Assembly: GCA_008501545.1 (NCBI GenBank)
Contig: QQUM01000366.1
Coordinates: 1-5,356 of the forward strand
From: Calditrichota bacterium
Lineage (GTDB): Bacteria; Zhuqueibacterota; Zhuqueibacteria; Zhuqueibacterales; Geothermadaptataceae
Direction: 5' to 3'
DNA: 5,356 bases
Below are positions 1 to 5,356 of this stretch, piece after piece. A program made the translations under genes and the position numbers. The notes beneath the pieces were generated by a model. It made no database searches. It had not been told where the DNA came from and worked only from the letters and a program-made list of their open reading frames with translations. Positions within the stretch are counted from its first letter, which is position 1; each line of letters begins with the position of its first letter.

Positions 1-318
1 TTTATGATCAAATTCGAGGTCAATCCCAGTAATACCGGATTTATACCCACCAAATACCTTAGAATTTATGTATATGGCTAAACCTTCAAGCCAATCACCA
101 AAGATGCCTTCTTCGCTCGATGAAATATGTGCATCAACAATTCCACGAATTATTTGTTCTGAAGTAAGGCAATATTTTGCTTTGAATAAATATGGATTTT
201 TGCGCTTGAGAATTCTGTTTAGTTTGAGCTTATCGATGCTTTGAATACGTTTTTGATGAAAAGTTTCAATGTTCTCTTCAACATACAACGTCACATCAGC
301 TAGATTAAGCTTTTGCAT
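1..318 (-). CDS. Type II restriction endonuclease, PmeII/EcoO109I-like family (N-terminal 106 codons, truncated by window edge)
   Basis: An open frame starts at ATG 318-316 and runs without a stop to base 1, so only the N-terminal 106 residues are visible. Hand translation gives MQKLNLADVTLYVEENIETF at the start, a basic NPYLFKAK block at residues 41-48, an acidic GIFGDWLEGLAIYI segment at 71-84, and GGYKSGITGIDLEF at 90-103. From memory this pattern matches the PmeII family of Type II restriction endonucleases, PD-(D/E)XK enzymes related to EcoO109I-type nucleases. E78 and D100 are plausible metal-site residues, but the second half of the catalytic motif lies outside the window. The start codon lies inside the methyltransferase gene, 14 bp before the end of its stop codon, with a GAGG 12 nt upstream (a long spacing). 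Translational coupling to the methyltransferase is therefore likely. The partner gene supports the restriction role independently. Cleavage specificity cannot be read from the sequence. Codons are AT-rich (about 32% GC in a sampled line), unlike recQ. Confidence 0.75.
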   Translation of the reverse strand, partial: MQKLNLADVTLYVEENIETFHQKRIQSIDKLKLNRILKRKNPYLFKAKYCLTSEQIIRGIVDAHISSSEEGIFGDWLEGLAIYINSKVFGGYKSGITGIDLEFDHK

Positions 319-1156
319 ATTTAATGGGATCCTCAAACATGTTTATTTGTAATGATTTTGTTTTTTCTTCAACAGTCTTAAAATACTCTGCATGAATTTC
401 AATTCCTATCGCTCGTCTTCCCATTCGATTTGCCACAATTATCGCAGTACCCGAACCCATAAATGGATCTAAAACAACGTCATTTTCTTTTGTAAATAGG
501 TTAATAAACCATTCAGGTAGGGCATTTGGAAACGTTGCACTATGATTTTTATTATTGCATTCAGTCGCAAGATGTAGCACGTTATCTGGGTACACCATCT
601 CTCGACCAACCCAGTTCGAAATGTTTTTACCGAAGCCACTGCCGACTTTTGAATTGTCTCTTTTTTTATCAGTTTCGCTTAAATTTCGCAATCGTCCTTT
701 TGCCCAATTCCCCACGGGTACCATTACGCTTTCCTGGTACATGTGAAATTTTTTTTCTTTGTTAAATTGTAGTAATCGTTCCCATCCATCACGAAATCTG
801 TTCGGCCATTTTCCTGGATGGGAATTTTTTTTATGCCATATAAATTCTTCAGTCCAAAACCATCCTTGTTTACGCATTGCCAGTATTAACTCAATAACGT
901 ATGTATGGCGTTCTCCATTCATTACTTTTTCTTTTATATTAAGAATGAAGGTACCAGTAGGTTTGAGTACTCTTAGTAGTTCCAGGGAGATTGGTACAAA
1001 CCATTCCACATAATGATCAGGATGAATTCCACCATATGTATTTTTACGGCTATCTGCATAAGGTGGAGACGTAATTATCAAGTCGACTGAGTTATCCTCT
1101 AAATTTTTCAACTCGGTCTTGCAGTCTCCTTGGAATAATTGTATTAGAGAGTTCAT
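305..1156 (-). CDS. Type II DNA methyltransferase, beta class, probably N4-cytosine
   Basis: This 283-residue enzyme transfers a methyl group from S-adenosylmethionine to a DNA base and should protect host sites from the nuclease encoded just downstream. Catalytic motif IV, TSPPY, lies at residues 29-33, and the AdoMet-binding motif I, DPFMGSGT, lies near the C terminus at 230-237, followed by GIEI (motif II) at 251-254. The order IV then I defines the beta class. SPPY, rather than DPPY or NPPY, is typical of N4-cytosine enzymes, though some adenine enzymes deviate. The NHSATFP segment at 204-210 is the usual motif X region, and residues about 100-200 would hold target recognition. Length is normal for the class and all core motifs are intact, so it should be active. 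The ATG at 1156-1154 has only a poor AAAG-type ribosome site. The stop overlaps the endonuclease start by 14 bp. GC is lower than in the recQ and spoIID-like genes, suggesting transfer. Recognition sequence unknown. Confidence 0.93.
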   Translation of the reverse strand: MNSLIQLFQGDCKTELKNLEDNSVDLIITSPPYADSRKNTYGGIHPDHYVEWFVPISLELLRVLKPTGTFILNIKEKVMNGERHTYVIELILAMRKQGWFWTEEFIWHKKNSHPGKWPNRFRDGWERLLQFNKEKKFHMYQESVMVPVGNWAKGRLRNLSETDKKRDNSKVGSGFGKNISNWVGREMVYPDNVLHLATECNNKNHSATFPNALPEWFINLFTKENDVVLDPFMGSGTAIIVANRMGRRAIGIEIHAEYFKTVEEKTKSLQINMFEDPIKYAKA

Positions 1157-1333
1157 TTGTTAATCTTTGCTTTATTAATGATGTCAATTTAAAAAAAGAT
1201 AATAATTTGAGCTTAATACACAATCTTATTAATTTCTATTTCTACCAAATTTGTCCATCCAATTTAAATTTCATTAATTTTAAATTTAGATTTCATTTCT
1301 ATTTGAATAATGTCCCTTTTCTAAATCATTTGT
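1157..1333. other. AT-rich intergenic spacer between the restriction-modification pair and the SpoIID-like gene
   Basis: No credible gene lies in these 177 bases. The central 60 bases (1261-1320) contain only 9 G or C. A palindrome AATTTAAATT sits at 1261-1270, and ATTTCTATTT occurs twice (1232-1241 and 1295-1304). Any promoter for the methyltransferase should be here on the minus strand. The best-placed but weak candidate is TTGTGT (1218-1223) and TATCTT (1196-1201), 16 bp apart. A perfect TTGACA at 1182-1187 is too close to the start codon to be convincing. I see no GC-rich hairpin with a T tract that would terminate transcription of the SpoIID-like gene, only weak all-AT pairing around 1261-1290. 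Read-through into the methyltransferase is therefore possible. Confidence 0.6.
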
Positions 1334-2968
1334 TCAATAAGCCCGCTCCACCACCACATTCCTGTAATAGTGCCCCAATATCTCCGCCATGGATTTACCA
1401 GTCAGCGCCATTCGCGCTGCACCGGCCTGGCACATGCCAACGCCGTGTCCCCAGCCGGCGCCCTGAAAAGTAAATCGTACCGGGGTGCCGTTTTGGTCCA
1501 ATTCCGGCGTGACCACAAAACAGGAACTGTACAGGGTTTTCGCACTCATTGCTTTGCGAATGGGCAAATCACGCTCGATTTCAAAGGTTTGTGTGCTGCC
1601 AACAATTTTCAGTCTTTCTATCCGTCCGGAAACACCGCGTTGGAGCGGAATGATCGCCCTTAAAAGTCCCGGATTCGTGCCGGTTGCTTTCGAAATGCTT
1701 TCCTGCAGTTCCTGCCTTGTGAAACGCATTTGCCAACGGAAATATTTTTGTGTGTACATCAGCGGCTCCGGAATTTCGGCGCCGAGGGTATTGCAGTAAA
1801 CCGGCGCTTTGGCGTTTACCCATTTTTTGACCGTCGCTTCAGTCTGCAATCGACCGCCGAGTACATCGGGTGCACCGTTGCCGTCAAAGCGGCCGCGCAG
1901 TTGTGCCTGCGGTTCACCAGCCCAAACTGTCTCGTTGTTTTCTGTGTGTCCGCCGCACACGGCCGAATACACTGCATCGATAATGCGGCCACCGGCTTTT
2001 AAAACCTGGCCGTATGTATCTTTTACCGCCCGGTCCGTTTGCGCATGTTCCTTGCCCACACCGCCGTAAACCTGGCAGTGCACCGTGGCACAAATGTCGT
2101 AATTTTTGTCGCTGTGCACACCGCGATCGATTTTCACCAGCAATTCACTTCGTGCGGTTATGGCTTGTGCTTTCAACGCCGCTGTCGGGAAACCCCACGG
2201 CATTTCCGAGGGTACGACGCTGCGCAGGTATTCCTCTGCGCTGACAATGTTGATGGCCGAAAGTTTGTTTTGTGCGTCTGCAATGAGTTGCAACGAACCG
2301 CGAAAAACAATATCTTCCTCGCTTTCCCAATGATAGCCGTTGCCGATTGGCATGTCCATAAGGGCAAATTTTTCCGCTTCAATTCGCGTTCCGTTTGGAA
2401 CCTGAAATTTTTTCGGTGATTGTTCACTGCTGATTTCGATTTGACCCCCCGCCGAAGATGTTTCCATCTTTATGACTTCCAAGGGAAAGCTTTTTCCAAG
2501 TTCAGAACGGTAATTTGCAGCCTGCGCGGCCGTTTCAAACGTACTCCACAGCAGAACGTCGTATAAATCATCTTTTTGTGTAAAGGATTTTTGTGCTTCC
2601 CTGGAAGGAACAATTTCGCTGCGCAGATTCATGCGTTGCAGATCGCGGCCGTTTCGCTCAGCCTGGGAACGGCTGACATTTTCTGCGTACCGCAACCGGT
2701 AAACAGATTGTGCCGGTACGTAATCGATCGCTTTGGCCTGCCAGCGGATCCCTTTCATGCCACGACCGATGAAACGGCCATCGGGATCATAAAGGGAAAA
2801 TCCTTTTGCGATGATAAATTTTATCGTCGACTGGCCCTCGAGCAAGCCAACGCGAATTCTCGGTTGCCTGCCAAGTGTTTCATATTTTAATGCGGAAGCA
2901 CTGCAACCAAGTACGAAGACAAAGATGATGGTAAAAATTGGCCATGTTCGGTATTTGATAAATGACAT
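1334..2968 (-). CDS. SpoIID/LytB domain protein, putative lipoprotein with SPOR-like region
   Basis: This 544-residue protein is probably exported and acts on the cell wall. The N terminus has a basic start, a hydrophobic stretch (about 10-20) and VLGC at 19-22, a possible lipobox with C22 as the lipidated residue. Residues about 90-168 contain two SPOR-like stretches (YRLRY...AERNGRDL and YDVLLWSTFETAAQA), a fold that commonly binds denuded peptidoglycan. The SpoIID/LytB domain follows: EEYLRSVVPSEMP at 245-257, with E255 matching the catalytic Glu of SpoIID lytic transglycosylases, CQVYGG at 298-303, CGGHT at 338-342, and the C-terminal signature GWGHGVGMCQAGA at 505-517, then LGHYYRN. It is about 200 residues longer than Bacillus SpoIID, mainly from the N-terminal extension. 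The ATG at 2968 has AGGA 7 nt upstream. It begins 23 bp after recQ stops and is probably co-transcribed with it. The role is likely peptidoglycan glycan cleavage or amidase enhancement. Sporulation is not implied, because the family is widespread in non-sporulating bacteria. Confidence 0.9.
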   Translation of the reverse strand: MSFIKYRTWPIFTIIFVFVLGCSASALKYETLGRQPRIRVGLLEGQSTIKFIIAKGFSLYDPDGRFIGRGMKGIRWQAKAIDYVPAQSVYRLRYAENVSRSQAERNGRDLQRMNLRSEIVPSREAQKSFTQKDDLYDVLLWSTFETAAQAANYRSELGKSFPLEVIKMETSSAGGQIEISSEQSPKKFQVPNGTRIEAEKFALMDMPIGNGYHWESEEDIVFRGSLQLIADAQNKLSAINIVSAEEYLRSVVPSEMPWGFPTAALKAQAITARSELLVKIDRGVHSDKNYDICATVHCQVYGGVGKEHAQTDRAVKDTYGQVLKAGGRIIDAVYSAVCGGHTENNETVWAGEPQAQLRGRFDGNGAPDVLGGRLQTEATVKKWVNAKAPVYCNTLGAEIPEPLMYTQKYFRWQMRFTRQELQESISKATGTNPGLLRAIIPLQRGVSGRIERLKIVGSTQTFEIERDLPIRKAMSAKTLYSSCFVVTPELDQNGTPVRFTFQGAGWGHGVGMCQAGAARMALTGKSMAEILGHYYRNVVVERAY

Positions 2969-2975
2969 GAAGTTT

Positions 2976-2979
2976 TCCT
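2976..2979 (-). promoter_or_regulatory. Ribosome binding site of the SpoIID-like gene
   Basis: AGGA on the minus strand lies 7 nt before the ATG at 2968-2966, within the 23-bp gap after the recQ stop. It fixes this ATG as the start and shows that the gene has its own translation signal even if it shares the recQ transcript. Confidence 0.6.
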
Positions 2980-2991
2980 GGTCGTTAATTT

Positions 2992-5172
2992 TTAAGCTGA
3001 TTCCTGCGCATCAACGATTTGTTGCAGCAAAAAGACATTGAGAAGCTCATAGGAAATACTGCCTTTGAGCTCGGCGAAAACAGGGCCCAGACGCAAATCG
3101 CCGTGCTTTTCAAAGGCTTTAGCGATTGATTCATTCATATTGTCCAGTTCAGGATAATCCTTGCGGAAATTGTGATGACGGAGGGTGTTGCCTTCCCGGA
3201 CGTAGCGCACCAAATGGCTGATCACTGTTTGTGTCTGAATATTGTCTTGTGCGGCAAGTTGATCGATGCTTTTACCTTCGTTAAATGCTTCCCCGGTCAC
3301 CATGTATTTCAGTGGTTTTTTGTGGCGTCGTTGCGCCGTGAGTCGCCGATGGCCGGTTGATTTTTCTTCTATCCCTTTTGATTTACAATAGCGCTGGATA
3401 ATTTGGCGAAATCCCTGGCTGTATCGTTTGTTCTTTTCTTCTCCGACACCGTGAATCATCAAAAAGGCTTCTTCACTTTGTGGATAACAGGATGCCATGT
3501 CGACGAGCGATTTATCGGAAAAAATTACGTAAGGTGGCAAATTGGCCTGCTCGGCAAGACGCTTACGGTATTTACGCAATTCATCAAACAGTTCACGATC
3601 ATAGTTAGAGATATCCACTTCGCGGATTGAAGTGCGTGGCGCCTGGTTATCTTCAACCATTTCTGCCTGAAATTTTTCTTCGCCGCGAAGGAGATGAAGC
3701 GCTTTCTCTGCAAGGCGCAATCCGCCATTTACTTCCTCCGAACGCAGAAGAAATCCTTGGCGCACCAGTTGGTTGCTGAGAAGCCCCCATTGCTTCTTGG
3801 TGAGTTCACCGCCAATATCGTATGTGGAAAGTCTGTTGTGGCGAAAGTTAAGAATTCGGCGGTTTTTTGAGCCGCGCAGCACATCGGCGATGTAATTGGC
3901 GCCAAAAATTTCACCTGTGCGTATGACGCAGGAAAGGAATTTTTGCGCCTGAATAGTCAAATCCTGAAGATCTTTTTGGTCACTGCAGCAGTTATCGCAC
4001 ATACCACAATCGGACTTTGAATATTCCTGGCCAAAATATTTTAGCAAGGGCTTGCGCCTGCAGCCGTCAAATTCTGCATAGCGGAGCAAGGCCTGCAGTT
4101 GTGCTTCGGCGATTTGCCGTTCTTTTTCTGATTTTTCTTTAAAAAAGAAACGAATTTTTCGAATATCACCAAAACCGAGAAAGAGCAGGCATTCGGCGGG
4201 TAAATCGTCTCGTCCCGCGCGGCCAATTTCCTGGTAGTAGGATTCGATGTTTTTCGGCAGATCGTAATGCACAACAAAGCGTACATTTGATTTGTTGATT
4301 CCCATGCCAAACGCGACGGTGGCAACGATAATATCAACATCATCCCGTATGAATTTTTCCTGTGTGTCTGTTCGATCGCTGGCGTCCATACCGGCATGGT
4401 AGGGCAGTGCAGAAAAGCCACGGTCTTGCAGAATTGCGGCGGTATCATCGACCTGGTTGCGTGAAAAACAGTAGATGATGCCAGCCTCGCCTTGGTGTTT
4501 TTTGAGAAAATCCAGGGTTTGCTGCATCGCATTGATTTTATCCACAACTTGTAGTAAGAGATTTTTCCTGTCAAAACTGGCGATATATTCATTTCCGGCT
4601 GGAAAATTGAGTGAATTTTTAATATCACTCTGAACACGTGGTGTTGCTGTTGCTGTCAGTGCGATACATGCAGCCTGTGGGAAATGCTGCCGCACTTCAG
4701 CGATTTGTCGATACTCCGGCCGGAAATCGTGACCCCATTCGGAAATGCAGTGCGCTTCATCGACCGTTATGCAATCGAGGTTCACATGCTGCAACAGCTT
4801 TTGTGTCCGTGGCAGAAGCAATGTTTCCGGCGCAACGTAAAGCAACTTTGCAGTCCCTTTTTCAACCTGCTGCATATTTTTTGCATATTCCCGATTCGGA
4901 ATACTGCTATTGAGTACGACTGCTGGAATGCCAACCTGGTTGAGCTGATTCACCTGATCTTTCATCAGCGAAATGAGTGGTGAAATGACCACAGTGAGTC
5001 CGGGAAAAATCATAGCCGGAATCTGGTAGCAAATGGATTTGCCGCCCCCGGTGGGCATAACGACGAGGGTATCTTTTTTCTGCAAAACCGAATCGATGAC
5101 TTCACGCTGGTATTGTCGAAATTCTTTGTAACCAAAAATATCTTTTAAAATGCTTTGTGGTGTGTGTGACAT
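2992..5172 (-). CDS. recQ: ATP-dependent DNA helicase RecQ with C-terminal helix-turn-helix extension
   Basis: This is a 726-residue 3'-5' superfamily 2 DNA helicase that unwinds recombination and stalled-fork intermediates in the cytoplasm. Motifs in order: FRQYQ (motif 0, 18-22), MPTGGGKS (Walker A, 39-46), DEAH (138-141), the RecQ-specific loop SEWGHDFRPEY (144-154), TATA (173-176), YCFSR (234-238), VATVAFGMGINKS (283-295) and QEIGRAGRD (motif VI, 314-322). The zinc site is C371, C389, C392 and C395. A winged-helix RQC region follows (about 400-505), then HRDC (about 523-595, FDELRKYRKRLA), then a linker and a predicted helix-turn-helix region (about 615-720) of the type added to RecQ in Bacteroidota and some other phyla. 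E. coli RecQ, at about 610 residues, lacks that last part. All catalytic residues are present. ATG 5172-5170 is preferred over the in-frame TTG at 5190 because AGGGG lies 5 nt upstream of the ATG and would fall inside the longer version. The SpoIID-like gene follows after 23 bp. Confidence 0.97.
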   Translation of the reverse strand: MSHTPQSILKDIFGYKEFRQYQREVIDSVLQKKDTLVVMPTGGGKSICYQIPAMIFPGLTVVISPLISLMKDQVNQLNQVGIPAVVLNSSIPNREYAKNMQQVEKGTAKLLYVAPETLLLPRTQKLLQHVNLDCITVDEAHCISEWGHDFRPEYRQIAEVRQHFPQAACIALTATATPRVQSDIKNSLNFPAGNEYIASFDRKNLLLQVVDKINAMQQTLDFLKKHQGEAGIIYCFSRNQVDDTAAILQDRGFSALPYHAGMDASDRTDTQEKFIRDDVDIIVATVAFGMGINKSNVRFVVHYDLPKNIESYYQEIGRAGRDDLPAECLLFLGFGDIRKIRFFFKEKSEKERQIAEAQLQALLRYAEFDGCRRKPLLKYFGQEYSKSDCGMCDNCCSDQKDLQDLTIQAQKFLSCVIRTGEIFGANYIADVLRGSKNRRILNFRHNRLSTYDIGGELTKKQWGLLSNQLVRQGFLLRSEEVNGGLRLAEKALHLLRGEEKFQAEMVEDNQAPRTSIREVDISNYDRELFDELRKYRKRLAEQANLPPYVIFSDKSLVDMASCYPQSEEAFLMIHGVGEEKNKRYSQGFRQIIQRYCKSKGIEEKSTGHRRLTAQRRHKKPLKYMVTGEAFNEGKSIDQLAAQDNIQTQTVISHLVRYVREGNTLRHHNFRKDYPELDNMNESIAKAFEKHGDLRLGPVFAELKGSISYELLNVFLLQQIVDAQESA

Positions 5173-5177
5173 GTTTT

Positions 5178-5182
5178 CCCCT
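5178..5182 (-). promoter_or_regulatory. Ribosome binding site of recQ that decides the start
   Basis: AGGGG on the minus strand is 5 nt before the ATG at 5172-5170. The alternative in-frame TTG at 5190-5188 lies upstream of this site and has no comparable signal, so the first six residues of the longer reading are probably not translated. Confidence 0.65.
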
Positions 5183-5186
5183 GGAT

Positions 5187-5294
5187 TCAATATTTAAACG
5201 GATTTATAGAAGAAGGCTTTTGAAGAGCTGGCTGGATTCGCTGTGCAATATTTTTTAGAATTTGATCAATCAATGCCCTCAATCCTGTCCGCAT
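5187..5294 (-). other. Short coding-like segment before recQ: displaced C terminus of the upstream gene, or a 35-codon small ORF
   Basis: On the minus strand an ATG at 5294-5292 opens a 35-codon frame ending at TGA 5189-5187, only 14 bp before the recQ start. Its later part reads IDQILKNIAQRIQPALQKPS and then SINPFKY, with hydrophobic residues spaced as in an amphipathic helix. There is no good ribosome site before the ATG, and the first 27 bases overlap the upstream frame. If one 4-base unit of the repeat at 5265-5274 is removed, this segment becomes the direct continuation of the upstream frame (RIEGID joined to QILKNIAQ). I therefore favour a displaced C terminus over an independent small protein. 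The normal 14-bp spacing from this stop to recQ supports that reading. Confidence 0.4.
5265..5274. repeat. Tandem tetranucleotide duplication at a possible frameshift point
   Basis: ATTGATTGAT (minus strand) contains a 4-bp unit repeated two and a half times. It sits exactly where the reading frame of the upstream gene appears to change. A net change of 4 bp is what replication slippage or an assembly error here would give. The copy number is low, so this is not a typical phase-variable tract. Confidence 0.5.
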
Positions 5295-5356
5295 AAACCC
5301 GAATTAATTTATATTTTTCACTCAATAGTTTAATGGAATCCCAAGTTTTACTTATC
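5266..5356 (-). CDS. 3' end of an unidentified upstream gene (partial, possibly frameshifted)
   Basis: Reading the minus strand from 5355, one frame stays open for 29 codons to TGA at 5268-5266 and gives ISKTWDSIKLL...VYADRIEGID, with a protein-like composition. The other two frames in this stretch meet stops early. This looks like the C-terminal part of a gene that starts outside the window and lies on the same strand as recQ. I cannot assign a family from so few residues. The stop falls in a tandem repeat (ATTGATTGAT on the minus strand, 5274-5265), and the sequence just beyond it reads well in another frame up to the recQ ribosome site. The visible stop may therefore be caused by a 4-bp duplication rather than being the native end. 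It could equally be the true end. Confidence 0.45.
   Translation of the reverse strand, partial: ISKTWDSIKLLSEKYKLIRVYADRIEGID

Noticed and set aside
1159..1187. TTGACA (1182-1187) with ATTAAC (1159-1164), 17 bp apart, as the methyltransferase promoter
   Set aside because: The -10 box would end 2 bp before the ATG, so transcription would start inside the gene. The next Met is residue 79, past the catalytic TSPPY motif.
1261..1290. All-AT inverted repeats as a transcription terminator
   Set aside because: The stem is about 7 bp of A-T pairs with a long loop, too weak for an intrinsic terminator. Such pairing is expected by chance in DNA this AT-rich.
1207..1473. Plus-strand 88-codon frame opening in the AT-rich spacer
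   Set aside because: It starts at TTG, its first half is low-complexity F/N/L/I from AT-rich DNA, and the rest is antisense to the end of the SpoIID-like gene. It has no motif.
2039..2419. Plus-strand 126-codon open frame
   Set aside because: It lies wholly antisense to the SpoIID-like gene, whose conserved motifs prove the minus-strand frame. Composition is typical of a shadow frame.
4041..4637. Minus-strand 198-codon open frame
   Set aside because: It overlaps the RecQ helicase motifs in another frame and encodes no recognisable protein.
1..5172. RecQ plus restriction-modification pair as one composite defence system
   Set aside because: RecQ-like helicases do occur in defence loci, but here RecQ has standard housekeeping architecture, differs in GC from the methyltransferase/nuclease pair, and is separated from it by the SpoIID-like gene and an AT-rich spacer.
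5173..5190. TTG at 5190 as the recQ start
   Set aside because: The six added codons contain the AGGGG ribosome site for the ATG at 5172, and RecQ proteins usually begin close to that ATG.

Overview
The window holds three complete or nearly complete genes, one gene cut at the left edge, and the 3' end of another cut at the right edge. All are on the minus strand, so transcription runs from right (5356) to left (1). No tRNA, rRNA, CRISPR array, insertion sequence or integrase was seen. The organism is probably a Gram-negative (diderm) bacterium of moderate GC. The reasons are a SpoIID/LytB-family protein with a lipoprotein-type signal and a SPOR-like region, and a RecQ with an extra C-terminal helix-turn-helix region, an arrangement I associate with Bacteroidota and related phyla. 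The phylum assignment is only an inference.

Right part (5356 to 1334), apparently native DNA: the 3' end of an unidentified gene (possibly split by a 4-bp tandem duplication at 5265-5274), then a full-length RecQ helicase (5172-2992), then, 23 bp later, a SpoIID/LytB-domain putative lipoprotein (2968-1334). The short gaps and shared strand suggest one transcription unit. The two full genes use roughly 42-62% GC in the lines I counted by hand.

Middle (1333 to 1157): a 177-bp, very AT-rich spacer (about 15% GC in its central 60 bases) that separates the native block from the next module.

Left part (1156 to 1): a compact Type II restriction-modification pair. A beta-class, probably N4-cytosine DNA methyltransferase (1156-305) overlaps by 14 bp the start of a gene whose first 106 codons resemble the PmeII/EcoO109I-like family of Type II restriction endonucleases. 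This block is lower in GC (about 32-47% in sampled lines) and looks horizontally acquired. The methyltransferase would protect host DNA from cleavage by the partner nuclease.

I found no convincing undescribed multi-gene system. The points most worth checking are the apparent frameshift upstream of recQ, the coupling of recQ to a cell-wall-type SpoIID protein, and the transferred restriction-modification module.
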